Shown: positions 47,994-57,003, counted from the first letter of the stretch. The stretch: DNA of 64,000 nucleotides from Desemzia sp. RIT 804 (GCF_016892605.1 NZ_JAFEMV010000003.1:124001-188000), one strand, 5' to 3'. Notes: a model not told the origin generated them from the sequence alone. Translations and numbers: made by a program.

Positions 47994-48974
47994 TTAAATA
48001 GCACCCGTAACTTTATGCGGCATATAAGGTTCTTCTAAATAAGCGATTTGTTCTTGTGTCAATACAATGTTAGTCGCTGGTATGGCGGCAAGTAAGTGGC
48101 TTTCTTTGGTGGCACCAATGATCGGCGCTACCACAGGATCTTTTTGAAGCAGCCATGCTAACGCAATCTGTGCTCTTTTCACCCCATGAGTTTCTGCTAC
48201 TTCGGCCACACGTTCTACAATCATTTTATCTTGTTCTTCTGTTTGGTCATATTTGGACTTCGCTGTTGTATCGGTGATAAATCGTTTTGTCTGTGCGCTC
48301 CAATCTCTCGTCAACCTGCCAGAAGCCAATGGACTGTATGGAGTAACTGCGATCTTTTGATCCTCGCATAAAGGAAGCATCTCTCTTTCTTCTTCACGAT
48401 ACAACAAGTTCAAATGATTTTGCATGGAAACAAACTTAGTCCAGCCATTTTTTTCTGCTACCGCTTGTGCTTTAGCAAATTGCCAAGCATACATAGCTGA
48501 AGCACCAATGTATCTCGCTTTTCCTGACTTCACTATATCATGCAGCGCTTCCATTGTTTCTTCAATTGGTGTATTGTAATCCCATCGATGAGTAATATAC
48601 AAATCTACATAATCCATCTCAAGACGGTCTAAACTTTGATCGATTTGATGAAAAAGAGCTTTTCTGGACAGTCCTCCACTGTTAGGAGCTTGTTTCATTT
48701 TCATATAGGCTTTTGTAGCGACAACGATTTCGTCTCGATTGGCATACTCATTAAGAGCTTTTCCAAGAATTTGCTCGCTTGCACCATAAGAATAAATATT
48801 GGCTGTATCAAAAAAGTTGATCCCTAGATCCACAGCCTTTTTAATGACTGGTTTACTTTCATCTTCTTTCAAGACCCATTCATGAAAACCACTATTCGGA
48901 TCACCAAAACCCATGGCACCTAAACAAATCGGCGAAACATCCATACCTGTATTACCAAATTTCACATATTCCAC
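47994..48974 (-). CDS. Aldo/keto reductase
   Basis: 326 aa of the YajO/general-stress AKR type. FFDTANIYSYGASE (Asp, Tyr), VVATKAY (Lys), LYITHRWDYNTPIEE (His), APIIGATKESHL cofactor site. GGAGG site. Its promoter carries a textbook MerR-family operator, so it should be induced by electrophiles or a related stress, possibly together with the cupin gene next to it. Confidence 0.92.
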   Translation of the reverse strand: MEYVKFGNTGMDVSPICLGAMGFGDPNSGFHEWVLKEDESKPVIKKAVDLGINFFDTANIYSYGASEQILGKALNEYANRDEIVVATKAYMKMKQAPNSGGLSRKALFHQIDQSLDRLEMDYVDLYITHRWDYNTPIEETMEALHDIVKSGKARYIGASAMYAWQFAKAQAVAEKNGWTKFVSMQNHLNLLYREEEREMLPLCEDQKIAVTPYSPLASGRLTRDWSAQTKRFITDTTAKSKYDQTEEQDKMIVERVAEVAETHGVKRAQIALAWLLQKDPVVAPIIGATKESHLLAAIPATNIVLTQEQIAYLEEPYMPHKVTGAI

Positions 48975-49016
48975 TCTAATTCCTCCTAAAACTGAATTTT
49001 GATTGTTGCAAGTCCT

Positions 49017-49047
49017 ACTTTAGCTCTTGGAGTCCACTCCAAGTCAA
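49017..49047 (-). promoter_or_regulatory. MerR-type promoter of the aldo/keto reductase
   Basis: Minus-strand TTGACT (49042-49047), 19-bp spacer, TAAAGT (49017-49022), with the perfect palindrome CTTGGAGT-cc-ACTCCAAG (49026-49043) between them. The 19-bp spacer and centred dyad are diagnostic of MerR-family activation. No MerR gene is in the window. Confidence 0.8.
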
Positions 49048-49049
49048 GG

Positions 49050-49081
49050 AAAAAGAACTCTAAATTCTAAGAGTTCTTTTT
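49050..49081. terminator. Terminator between YczE-like gene and AKR promoter
   Basis: AAAAAGAACTCT and AGAGTTCTTTTT, perfect 12-bp arms, T-flanked on both strands; ends the YczE-like transcript. Confidence 0.75.
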
Positions 49082-49119
49082 CTTTCTATTCTTTAAAGGA
49101 AGTATAGCTTCCAAATAAT

Positions 49120-49818
49120 TTAATCCATTGCCTTGTATTGTTCTCCAGATTTTATCTCAACTTTTCCAACTGACTCTTCTTCTAAAAGATCCAGTCGTTT
49201 AAAAAGAGGCCGCAGTTTGGCCATGAAGAATCCCATCAAGGGTGCAAACAACAGCATCCCTATGATCGTACCTTCTCTTAAAGTGAGAGGAAGTGAGAAT
49301 CCGAAAGTAAGGATCAGTACTACCGCGACGCTGAGGAAATCCATTCCTTGTCTGATTTTGGGAAAATCAAATCTGGTAGCTTGCGAGATAGCCATACAGA
49401 AACCTTCTAAAGCAAATGTCACCACATTGAGCACCATCACTGCACTCACAATCAATGCCATGAGAACAAGTGCCCCTAATAGTAAGAAAAGGTTAATCAT
49501 GTAGCTGTCGATCGTGATTGGCCCCAGCACATCATACAAGAAGAAATTGATAAGGGTCCCTAAAAAAATATTCAGAGGCAACTGCAGCAATTGAATCCAT
49601 TTGAAGTTCTTTTTTAAGATAAGGATCTGACCTAAAACGCAGAGACTATTGAATACCATTCCAATGGTCCCGATTTTTATGCCGGACAGATAAGATACTG
49701 ACTGAGCCATAGCATCCCAAGCTCCAACGCCAATGGCAGCTTTTAGGGAAATAGACGCTCCCATACCAACCATAACCATTAAGACAGTTAAAAGAGTCAC
49801 CCTTTTTAATTGTTTCAT
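49120..49818 (-). CDS. YczE/YyaS/YitT family membrane protein
   Basis: 232 aa with about five membrane helices. MGASISLKAAIGVGAWDAM, GIKIGTIGMVFN and FDFPKIRQGMDFLSV match the YczE group. Function unknown in general. Next to an unrecognised small gene on the same strand and a divergent RpiR regulator. Confidence 0.85.
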   Translation of the reverse strand: MKQLKRVTLLTVLMVMVGMGASISLKAAIGVGAWDAMAQSVSYLSGIKIGTIGMVFNSLCVLGQILILKKNFKWIQLLQLPLNIFLGTLINFFLYDVLGPITIDSYMINLFLLLGALVLMALIVSAVMVLNVVTFALEGFCMAISQATRFDFPKIRQGMDFLSVAVVLILTFGFSLPLTLREGTIIGMLLFAPLMGFFMAKLRPLFKRLDLLEEESVGKVEIKSGEQYKAMD

Positions 49819-49912
49819 GCACTTCCTCCATTCTATCTAAACACCCAGAGTCAAAATAAAAGCAGTCGAATTCTACATTACAGTCAAAAAAAGCCCTCTT
49901 TATCAGAGTTGA

Positions 49913-50119
49913 CTATTCAAATCCTTTTTTAGTAGGGAGAAGAACGATTTCACTAACTGTCACCGTTTTCGGTGTTCCGATGGCATAAATCACTGCGTCC
50001 GGTAAGGATTCAACCAACATTTTCAAACGGTCTTCTCTGCGCACTGCAACAATTAATTTAGCTTCCGTTTCTGCAAGTTTTTGTGCTGTATCCTCTCCAA
50101 CATCAATTGAGACTCTCAT
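49913..50119 (-). CDS. Small protein of unknown function
   Basis: 68 aa, not recognised. Predicted beta-alpha-beta layout (MRVSIDVG, AKLIVAVRR, DAVIYAIG, SEIVLLPTKK). No signal or membrane segment. The open frame continues 13 codons upstream of the ATG without another canonical start, and a GGAAG lies about 13 nt further, so the true N-terminus may be longer with an unusual start. Coding strand matches the YczE-like gene 94 bp downstream. Confidence 0.5.
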   Translation of the reverse strand: MRVSIDVGEDTAQKLAETEAKLIVAVRREDRLKMLVESLPDAVIYAIGTPKTVTVSEIVLLPTKKGFE

Positions 50120-50307
50120 AATAATGACGACTTTGTCTTGAAGAGTAAATATTCTTTATAACTTCCTTTCTTATCCCACCCAAAAAGCAAGCGCCTTCAT
50201 TCCGCTTCACAAAGCACTTCAATTTCGTGGCTCTTTACTGTCATTATATAGGAGACGTCCTTATTCACAAGACAACCCAGTCAAAATCAAATGTCATTTA
50301 CAATTTA

Positions 50308-50356
50308 TTTACAAAATCTAATTTATTTTGTAAACGCTATTTACATGAGCTATACT
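50308..50356 (+). promoter_or_regulatory. Promoter and operator of the second RpiR gene
   Basis: TTGTAA (50328-50333), 17-bp spacer, TATACT (50351-50356). Perfect 10-bp inverted repeat TTTACAAAAT (50308-50317) and ATTTTGTAAA (50325-50334) covers the -35, with further TTTACA copies on both sides; fits autoregulation. Confidence 0.65.
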
Positions 50357-50374
50357 GAAAAAGGGTGATAAAAA

Positions 50375-51244
50375 ATGCTGTTAATGGAAAGAATGAAAGA
50401 AAAAATTTTCTCTTCCTCAGAAGAAGCTATTATTGACTATATGTTTGATCAACGGGGAGATATTCGAGATAAAACTACGAAGCAAATAGCTGCAGAAACC
50501 TATACCCATCCTTCAACATTGATACGAGTTGCCAAAAAACTAGGGTATCAAGGTTGGGTGGAATTGAGAAACGCCTTTAGCGAAGAAAACAGTTATTTGA
50601 ATAGTCACTTTAAAGATGTAGACGCCAATTATCCTTTTGAGGAAAATGACACTGTCCTTGCCATTGCACATAAAATAGCCTCACTGAAACAAACGACTCT
50701 CAGTGATAATTTATCTCTGCTCAATAAGGATGATCTGCAAAAAGCCACTGAATTGTTGAATCAAGCAAAAGAAATCAAAATATTCGCGATAAACAACAAT
50801 TTGTTTCTTTGTCATGACTTCAAGTCACAGATGACCCGTATTGGAAAAACAGTCCATCTTTGTACGGTAGATCAAGGATATGAAGCGGCCAATTGTGATC
50901 CAAATACTTGTATCATTCTCATCTCCTACACCGGAGAGACTAAAGAAATCGCCCATTTACTGCCGCTTTTAAAAAGCAGAAAAACGCCGATCATTGTTTT
51001 GACCAGCATTGGAGATAATACTTTAACGCAGCATGCAGATTGCGTCCTTCGAATGACCACACGTGAAAAATTATATTCCAAAATAGGCAGTTTTAGTTCG
51101 AACAGTTCGATCTCTTTTCTTTTGGATACTCTCTATGGTTGTGTATTCTCCAAGGATTATCGAAATAACTTAGACCATAAAATCAATATCTCAAAATACT
51201 ATGATCAACGTCAGAGTTTCAATAAAGTCATTGATGAAGAGTAA
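50375..51244 (+). CDS. MurR/RpiR family transcriptional regulator
   Basis: 289 aa. HTH with ETYTHPSTLIRVAKKLGYQGW and SIS domain (KIFAINNNLFLCHDFKSQ, LISYTGETKEIAHLL). Only family-level similarity to the regulator at 11685-12563. Likely controls the divergent small protein/YczE genes and itself through the dyad upstream. Confidence 0.92.
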   Translation: MLLMERMKEKIFSSSEEAIIDYMFDQRGDIRDKTTKQIAAETYTHPSTLIRVAKKLGYQGWVELRNAFSEENSYLNSHFKDVDANYPFEENDTVLAIAHKIASLKQTTLSDNLSLLNKDDLQKATELLNQAKEIKIFAINNNLFLCHDFKSQMTRIGKTVHLCTVDQGYEAANCDPNTCIILISYTGETKEIAHLLPLLKSRKTPIIVLTSIGDNTLTQHADCVLRMTTREKLYSKIGSFSSNSSISFLLDTLYGCVFSKDYRNNLDHKINISKYYDQRQSFNKVIDEE

Positions 51245-51314
51245 GCTTTAGTGATTATTTTAATGAGTATTAGGAATAAATCATCAAAAAGAAAGCACCC
51301 TGCTAAATTGGAGA

Positions 51315-51486
51315 CCGTTCTCACTTTTTTGCGTTACCTATTGCATTAAATATTCGGATAAAGGGAACGCAAAACTAAGTTACGTTCCCTTTAAGGGGAG
51401 ATTGTCTCAAAAAAGGAACGCATATTGGATTTGCGTTCCTTTTTTGGCTTAAATTTTGTCTAAATGGCACGCAAATTGACTTTTGC
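51315..51486 (-). repeat. ~170-bp multi-hairpin repeat, copy 2 (inverted)
   Basis: Reverse-complement counterpart of 6124-6294: two GGAACGCAAA-type hairpins (51360-51393 and 51409-51446) in the same order with the same spacers. Lies between the RpiR gene and the metal ATPase, both of which end here, so it serves as a two-way terminator. Confidence 0.85.
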
Positions 51487-51541
51487 TAGTTTAGAAGCAG
51501 CATAACTAAATTGGCAGGGTGCTTTCTTTTGGACATACCCT

Positions 51542-53449
51542 CTAAGTCATAGATGCATTTGACGCCGGTGCTGCTTTTACTTTCTCCTGTTCTTTATTGC
51601 CTTTTGATTTGTAGCTCAACAATCTCATTCCATTGAAAATAACGACCAAGATACTTCCTTCATGCACCAACATTCCGATAGACATATTCATCCATTCACT
51701 GAAGAAAACACTGGCCAGTAAGACTAAGACCACTCCAACTGCGATAAGGATATTTTGTTTCATGTTTCGTGCAGTGGCCTTTGTCAATCCTAATGCATGA
51801 GGCAAGCGGCTGAAGTCAGAGTTCATCAAGACCACATCAGAAGTTTCGATCGCCACATCTGTCCCGCTCCCCATCGCAATTCCGATATCCGCCAAAGCTA
51901 ATGAAGGACTGTCGTTAACACCGTCTCCAACAAAAGCGACGATTTGCCCTTGTTGTTGTAAGTGTGCGATATGCGCTGATTTGTCTTCCGGCAGCATATG
52001 ACCATGAGCTTCTGTCAATCCCAACTCACGAGCCACCACATTCACCGTTCCTTGGTTATCACCTGAAAGAACAACTAGGTTTTTCACGCCTAACTTTTTC
52101 AACGCCTGCAAATCATTTTTGACTCCCACACGGATCTGGTCGCGAATGCCCATCAGTATCTTCAATTCGCCATCGACCGCTGTCAGAACAAGCGAGTTTC
52201 CGTTTTGTTCAAATCGCCTTACGTCTGCTTGCGCTTTATTATTGAGCATCACGTTTTCTTTTTCCATTAATGCCACATTACCAACAGCTACCCGGTGACC
52301 ATTCACACTGGCTACGATACCGCCGCCTTTGACAACTTCTGTACCTTCTACTGTCGAAAACGTCGTTTCTCCTATTTCTTGCAAGACGGCTTTTGCGAGC
52401 GGATGATCGGATTCGCGTTCTAAGCTGGCCAAATACTCAAGTGATTCATTCGAATTGTCACCATAAATCTCTATCTCCGCTACAGTTGGGTTCCCTCTTG
52501 TCAACGTACCTGTTTTATCAAATACGATCGTATCCACCCGGCTGAAGTCATGAATCACTTCGCTACCTTTAAGAAGAATACCATTTCGAGCTCCATTTCC
52601 AATTCCAGCAACATTTGAGACAGGTACTCCGATAACTAATGCACCTGGACAGCCCAGTACCAAAATAGTGATAGCCAGTTCGATGTTTTGGCTGAACAAC
52701 CACACTACAAATGAGAGCACTAAAACAACCGGCGTGTAGTATTTGGAAAAGCGGTCAATAAAACGCTCTGCTTCAGACTTGGAATCTTGCGCTTCTTCCA
52801 CAAGTTCAATGATCTTCCCAAATGTCGTATCTTCTCCCACCCGGTCAGCGCGAATTTGAATAGTCCCATTTTCCAAAATCGTTCCAGCATACACTTCAGC
52901 GTCCGTAGTTTTGTTTACCGGTACAGGTTCGCCTGTGATACTGGCTTCATTGATATGCCCTTCTCCTGACAAGACTGTACCGTCTACAGGAACTTTTGCA
53001 CCGGTTTTGACAAGCAAGACGTTGCCTTCGTCTACATCGTCCACATCTACTTCTTCAAATCCTCCATCTTTCATTTGGCGCAAAGCACTTTCTGGTGCCA
53101 TTTCAGTCAGTTCTTTGATCGCCGAACGAGTTTGATTCAATGTGCGTTGTTCCAAAAAATGCCCGAATAAAAACAAAAACGCCACAATAGCGGATTCTTC
53201 ATAGTTTTGGATCCAAAACGCTCCAATAACAGCGATAGTGACCAAGACATCGATGCTGACGACTTTTACTTTTAAGGCTTGATACGCTTGAATGGCAATA
53301 GGAACAGCCCCCAAAATAGAAGCGATGATCAAAGCTCCTTCAGAAAGTCCCACATTTTCTAAAACAAAGTGGCTGAAGAATCCAAATACGATCAATACTC
53401 CACTGATCAATGTAAGGTGGTTTTTCTTACTTAATAGATACTGCTGCAT
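51542..53449 (-). CDS. Heavy-metal P1B ATPase with CPG motif
   Basis: 635 aa. No N-terminal metal-binding domain. Actuator TGEP, transmembrane CPGALVIGVP (267-269 CPG), DKTGTLTRG (D311), HPLAKA, GDGVNDSPSL, and a final HEGSILVVIFNGMRLL helix. CPG replaces the CPC of CopA/ZntA pumps; together with HEGS it resembles a subgroup common in lactic acid bacteria whose metal is not fixed (Cd, Zn, Co or Fe). GGAGG site. Own promoter at 53483-53524. Confidence 0.9.
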   Translation of the reverse strand: MQQYLLSKKNHLTLISGVLIVFGFFSHFVLENVGLSEGALIIASILGAVPIAIQAYQALKVKVVSIDVLVTIAVIGAFWIQNYEESAIVAFLFLFGHFLEQRTLNQTRSAIKELTEMAPESALRQMKDGGFEEVDVDDVDEGNVLLVKTGAKVPVDGTVLSGEGHINEASITGEPVPVNKTTDAEVYAGTILENGTIQIRADRVGEDTTFGKIIELVEEAQDSKSEAERFIDRFSKYYTPVVLVLSFVVWLFSQNIELAITILVLGCPGALVIGVPVSNVAGIGNGARNGILLKGSEVIHDFSRVDTIVFDKTGTLTRGNPTVAEIEIYGDNSNESLEYLASLERESDHPLAKAVLQEIGETTFSTVEGTEVVKGGGIVASVNGHRVAVGNVALMEKENVMLNNKAQADVRRFEQNGNSLVLTAVDGELKILMGIRDQIRVGVKNDLQALKKLGVKNLVVLSGDNQGTVNVVARELGLTEAHGHMLPEDKSAHIAHLQQQGQIVAFVGDGVNDSPSLALADIGIAMGSGTDVAIETSDVVLMNSDFSRLPHALGLTKATARNMKQNILIAVGVVLVLLASVFFSEWMNMSIGMLVHEGSILVVIFNGMRLLSYKSKGNKEQEKVKAAPASNASMT

Positions 53450-53482
53450 GATTTTTTCCTCCTGTTTTTTATTGTTGAGTAC

Positions 53483-53524
53483 AGTATAGAATGATTCCTC
53501 AAGTTAATAATTGACTGCCATCAA
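53483..53524 (-). promoter_or_regulatory. Promoter with dyad upstream of the CPG-type ATPase
   Basis: Minus-strand TATACT (53483-53488) with no consensus -35. TTGACTGCCATCAA (53511-53524), a degenerate form of the dyad at 54262-54275, lies at the same distance from the -10. Confidence 0.5.
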
Positions 53525-53557
53525 GTCTGAGCCATTAAATTTCTTTTTGAGCAAAAA

Positions 53558-53596
53558 AATACCAGAAAGAAAAGACTTTATTTTCTTTCTGGTATT
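53558..53596 (-). terminator. Terminator after the HMA/unknown gene pair
   Basis: Perfect 16-bp arms (53558-53573, 53581-53596) with loop GACTTTA; seven Ts follow on the minus strand. Confidence 0.85.
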
Positions 53597-53607
53597 TATA
53601 TAATGAA

Positions 53608-53901
53608 TCACGCTTGATAAGTTTGCTCTGTTTCAGACAGCATGTTATATACTGCCGCATACGTTTCGCAGACATCTCCAGGAATGGTGTAGTTATTTGT
53701 AATCTTACGCAATTGCGTAAATTCCGCATCCAAATCAGGTTTGGCAGAATCAGTTGCTTGTGTTTTTTCATTAATGATACTGAACAAATCCCGTACTTCA
53801 AATGCCTCGGGGTGGTTCTTGCCATGCGCGCGAGTGATCGCTACTGTGAACATATCTAATTTTTCAAAATTTTTGTTTGCTGCTTCATTGAATGTTGTCA
53901 T
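53608..53901 (-). CDS. Unknown 97-aa acidic protein of the metal island
   Basis: Not recognised with certainty. Helical, with no membrane segment; FTVAITRAHGKNHPEAFEVRDLFSII and FTQLRKITNNYTIPGDVC are notable. Histidines in AHGKNHPE and a single cysteine could bind metal, reminiscent of hemerythrin-like or iron-sulfur repair proteins, but no motif is complete. Thirty-two bp after the HMA gene and before a terminator, so a two-gene transcript with a metal chaperone. Confidence 0.7.
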   Translation of the reverse strand: MTTFNEAANKNFEKLDMFTVAITRAHGKNHPEAFEVRDLFSIINEKTQATDSAKPDLDAEFTQLRKITNNYTIPGDVCETYAAVYNMLSETEQTYQA

Positions 53902-53933
53902 GATGACATTCCTTCTTTCTTGATTGGATTCTT

Positions 53934-54167
53934 TTAAGCAGATTTCACTTTTGTTTTAAGAATAGGGTAGCCTAAGTCTACGATCGCTTTTTCAATTTCT
54001 TTGATAGAAAGGACCTGTTCATCAAATTCCGTTTTCACTTTGCTGGAGTTGAACAATACTTTGACGCTTTCTTTATCGATCCCGTTCAATCCTTTTACAG
54101 CGTTCTCGATTTTTTGCATACAGCTTGGACAAGACAACGTTTCTAATGTAAGGACGGCTTTTGTCAT
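53934..54167 (-). CDS. Heavy-metal-associated (HMA) domain protein
   Basis: 77 aa ferredoxin-like fold, beta-alpha-beta-beta-alpha-beta. Metal site C13-P-S-C16 in TLSCPSCMQKIENAV-type context (LETLSCPSC). GGAG site. A soluble metal chaperone that could feed the neighbouring pump, which lacks its own HMA domain. Confidence 0.9.
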   Translation of the reverse strand: MTKAVLTLETLSCPSCMQKIENAVKGLNGIDKESVKVLFNSSKVKTEFDEQVLSIKEIEKAIVDLGYPILKTKVKSA

Positions 54168-54233
54168 GATGTGTTTCTCCTTTGTTGTTTTTTGTAGTAG
54201 AGTTTTTTACTCCATCGTCTTCTTTACAACTGT

Positions 54234-54275
54234 AGTATAGCCAATTTGCGAAAATCAAAAATTGATGCTCATCAA
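54234..54275 (-). promoter_or_regulatory. Promoter with 14-bp dyad upstream of the HMA gene
   Basis: Minus-strand TATACT (54234-54239); perfect dyad TTGATG-CT-CATCAA (54262-54275) begins 23 bp further upstream, next to an AT-rich, non-consensus -35. Same geometry as at 53483-53524. Confidence 0.55.
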
Positions 54276-54312
54276 GTTTTAGTAGTTTATATCAAAAGTA
54301 AAAGTTTTAGCT

Positions 54313-54358
54313 AAAAAAAAATCCGCTTTTTTCTTCATTTGCAGAAGAAAAAAGCGGA
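54313..54358 (-). terminator. Terminator of the SPC-type ATPase gene
   Basis: TCCGCTTTTTTCTTC (54322-54336) with GAAGAAAAAAGCGGA (54344-54358), perfect 15 bp, nine Ts following on the minus strand. Confidence 0.9.
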
Positions 54359-54405
54359 AAAAATGATTTTTTAAATTTGGCTAAACAGAAAATAGAAAAG
54401 TTCAA

Positions 54406-56364
54406 TTATTTTTTAGTCATTAACAATCGCAGCCCATTTAGTATGACCACTAAAGTACTTCCTTCATGAATGATGACGCTGATCGCAATATCCGCTAACC
54501 CTAAAAGACTAACGACAACTAGAAAAGCCACAACAACCATTGAAAAAATAATATTTTGCCAAATAACACGACTCATTTTTGAAGATAATTTATGGGCCTG
54601 TACCAGCTTAGACAAATCATTTTGCATCAATACTAAATCTGAAACTTCTACTGCTACATCTGTGCCATCTCCCATAGCAATACCAATATCCGCATTCACT
54701 AGAGCTGGTGCATCATTGACACCATCACCAACCATAGCAGTCACACCGTATTTTTCTTTTTGTTCGTCTATAATTCTAGATTTATCTTCCGGCATGACAT
54801 TAGCGATAACTTCATCGATCCCTAATTGTTCAGCAACAGCTTTGCCTGTCATTTTTGAGTCGCCGGTAATCAAAGTAGTGTGTATGCCCTGTTGTTTAAA
54901 GTAATCAATAGTGGCTTTTGCCTGTTCATTCGGCACATCCATGAGAGCCATAAGCCCCATAACTTTATCATTTTCAGCCACGTATACAACCGTTTTTCCT
55001 TCAGAGGCCCATTCCTTGTTTAATTGGCTGTACTCCTCAGCTGTACTTTCAAAAGAAGCCGGTTTTCCTATACGATATCTATAACCGTTATGCTCTCCTT
55101 CCAACCCTTTTCCAACTTGATTGTTTACTTTAACGTTTAGTTGTTGTTTAGCTTTGAACTTTCTTAGAATAGCATCAGCTAGCGGGTGATTGGATTCTTT
55201 TTCAAGAGCTACGATAATATCGATCATCTCTTCTTGGTTTACAGAATCAGAAAAATGAACGTTTGTTACTACAGGTTTTCCTTTAGTAAGCGTCCCTGTT
55301 TTATCAAAAGCGATTGCGTCAATATCTGCTAATTGAGAAAGATAAGCACTTCCTTTTGAAAGCACTCCTTTTTTAGCTAAATTAGAAGTCGTGGATAATG
55401 TTGCTGATACAGTAGCAGCTGCTAAAGCACAAGGCGAAACGGCGACTAAAAGTACTAGTCCTCTATAAACACTTTCAGACCATGTCCAACTAAATACAAA
55501 AGGAGCAAGTACAATGACCAACACTATTGCCAACAAAACAAACTTAACGTATTTCGGCTCAAATTTTTGAATAATACTGGCAGCTTTTGTCTGGTTGTTT
55601 TGGTTTTGATTTACCAGTTGTAAAATTTTTGAAAAAACAGTATCTTTATTTTCTTTCGTAACCTCCATTGTAAACGAACCTGTTCCGTTAATAGTGCTCC
55701 CAAAAACGCTATCCCCTATTGTTTTCTCTTTGGGAATACTTTCACCATTGATGGAAGATTCATCTATAGCAGTAGTTCCAGATACAATAGTTCCGTCAAT
55801 GGGGACTTGGTCTCCATTCAATACTTGAAGTTGATCTCCAACTTTTAATGTCCCAACATCAACGATTTTTGTATCCCCATCTGCCGTCATCAATCTGGCC
55901 GTTGTCGGATTCATTTCGAGTAGCTTTGTAATTTCGCTTTTACTTCTTCCTTCAGCATACTCTTCAAGAAAATGTGCACCTGAAAAAATGAGAATCAATA
56001 ATGTTGCTTCCCAAAAATTCCCTATCAGCGAAGCACCAATTGCAGCTAAGCCCATTAAAATATGAGAGTTCGGTATAAATTTCTTTTGAATTTTAGAATT
56101 TTCAATCGTCTCTCCAATTCCTTCAAGAACAACTACGTGATAGCCAGCTATAATAGCGGCAAGTGAAAAGAGTGTGTTTTGCAAAAATATTTGATCTTCG
56201 TTTAAAAACAAAGCAATGATTGCTAATACTAAACCCATAAAATATAAAATAACAGGAATTTTTCCATGATTATGTTCATGATTATGTTCATGACTATGAC
56301 TATGGTTGTGAGCATGACTGTGGCTGTGATTTTCTTTTGACTGACTCTTATGAATATTTTCCAT
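54406..56364 (-). CDS. Heavy-metal P1B ATPase with His-rich N-terminus and SPC motif
   Basis: 652 aa from ATG 56364 (AGGAGG 9 nt upstream); frame opens 14 codons earlier. Histidine-rich tail (HSHSHAHNHSHSHEHNHE in the first 35 aa) as likely metal buffer. Transmembrane SPCALAAATVSATL, DKTGTLTKG, GDGVNDAPAL and final HEGSTLVVILNGLRLL. SPC plus HEGST is the P1B-4 signature (Co, Fe, Zn or Cd export; B. subtilis ZosA/PfeT are named members of this kind). Divergent from, and probably repressed by, the ArsR protein. Confidence 0.92.
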   Translation of the reverse strand: MENIHKSQSKENHSHSHAHNHSHSHEHNHEHNHGKIPVILYFMGLVLAIIALFLNEDQIFLQNTLFSLAAIIAGYHVVVLEGIGETIENSKIQKKFIPNSHILMGLAAIGASLIGNFWEATLLILIFSGAHFLEEYAEGRSKSEITKLLEMNPTTARLMTADGDTKIVDVGTLKVGDQLQVLNGDQVPIDGTIVSGTTAIDESSINGESIPKEKTIGDSVFGSTINGTGSFTMEVTKENKDTVFSKILQLVNQNQNNQTKAASIIQKFEPKYVKFVLLAIVLVIVLAPFVFSWTWSESVYRGLVLLVAVSPCALAAATVSATLSTTSNLAKKGVLSKGSAYLSQLADIDAIAFDKTGTLTKGKPVVTNVHFSDSVNQEEMIDIIVALEKESNHPLADAILRKFKAKQQLNVKVNNQVGKGLEGEHNGYRYRIGKPASFESTAEEYSQLNKEWASEGKTVVYVAENDKVMGLMALMDVPNEQAKATIDYFKQQGIHTTLITGDSKMTGKAVAEQLGIDEVIANVMPEDKSRIIDEQKEKYGVTAMVGDGVNDAPALVNADIGIAMGDGTDVAVEVSDLVLMQNDLSKLVQAHKLSSKMSRVIWQNIIFSMVVVAFLVVVSLLGLADIAISVIIHEGSTLVVILNGLRLLMTKK

Positions 56365-56486
56365 TCCTGTTCTCCTCCTAAAATTACACCTTTTATTCTG
56401 CTTCATCGCTAAGATAACCCATTACTAATTCTCTGAATTAAATGCATTGCAGGTTTTCGATATTTATTAAATCGTAAGTGTTTTGC

Positions 56487-56551
56487 TTTACATATGAATA
56501 TATAATCATATGAATGTAAACTCATTATACCAAAAGTTCCTATCTTGTCAA
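56487..56551 (-). promoter_or_regulatory. ATPase promoter with ArsR-type operator
   Basis: Minus-strand TTGACA (56546-56551), 16-bp spacer, TATAAT (56524-56529). At the start site lies CATATGA...TCATATG (56491-56511) within flanking TTTACAT/ATGTAAA, similar in character to the SmtB/CzrA operators. Confidence 0.75.
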
Positions 56552-56619
56552 CAGAGACTTTCTCTTTGCTGTTTCATTTTGGTTTCTCTCGTTACTGCCG
56601 TTTATTTTCCAGAAAAAAC

Positions 56620-56671
56620 TTGTCATATTCTAATCATATGGTATTCTAAAAATGAACTCATATTCATATGA
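56620..56671 (+). promoter_or_regulatory. ArsR gene promoter with ATATGA dyads
   Basis: TTGTCA (56620-56625), 16-bp spacer, TATTCT (56642-56647). TCATATG copies at 56634-56640 and TCATATGA at 56664-56671 match the half sites of the ATPase operator, giving a shared divergent control region. Confidence 0.6.
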
Positions 56672-56688
56672 AAGGTTGGAAAATAGTT

Positions 56689-57003
56689 ATGAAAAAACCT
56701 CTATCTTCCCCACCAAATACTGAAGTCATTCAAGAAATAAGTAAAATATTTAAAATAATCAGTGATCCAACTCGCCTTTCGATCCTTTTTCTTCTGCAAT
56801 ATAAAGAACTAAGTGTCAAAAATATTGCTGCCTCTTTAGATATGGAACAGTCTGCTATTTCACATCAATTACAAACTTTGAAGAAGTCTCGTTTAGTTAA
56901 ATCAAAAAGAGAAGGAAAAAGTATGTTATATAGTTTGGATGATTCTCACGTCTTTAGTGTACTTGAACAGGTATTGAACCACATCAAAGAAAGTGAACAC
57001 TAA
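56689..57003 (+). CDS. ArsR/SmtB family metal-responsive repressor
   Basis: 104 aa from ATG 56689; an ATG at 56668 lies inside the operator dyad and lacks a ribosome site. Winged helix: FKIISDPTRLSILFLL, NIAASLDMEQSAISHQLQTLKKS. Last helix DDSHVFSVLEQVLNHIKESEH keeps D-x-H-x10-H-x2-E, the alpha-5 zinc site of SmtB/CzrA, so it should release DNA on binding Zn or Co. No alpha-3 CxC site. Confidence 0.93.
   Translation: MKKPLSSPPNTEVIQEISKIFKIISDPTRLSILFLLQYKELSVKNIAASLDMEQSAISHQLQTLKKSRLVKSKREGKSMLYSLDDSHVFSVLEQVLNHIKESEH

Noticed and set aside
53614-54240. Plus-strand frames opposite the HMA and 97-aa genes
   Set aside because: Shadows of well-supported minus-strand genes; cysteine-rich appearance arises from the opposite strand codons.
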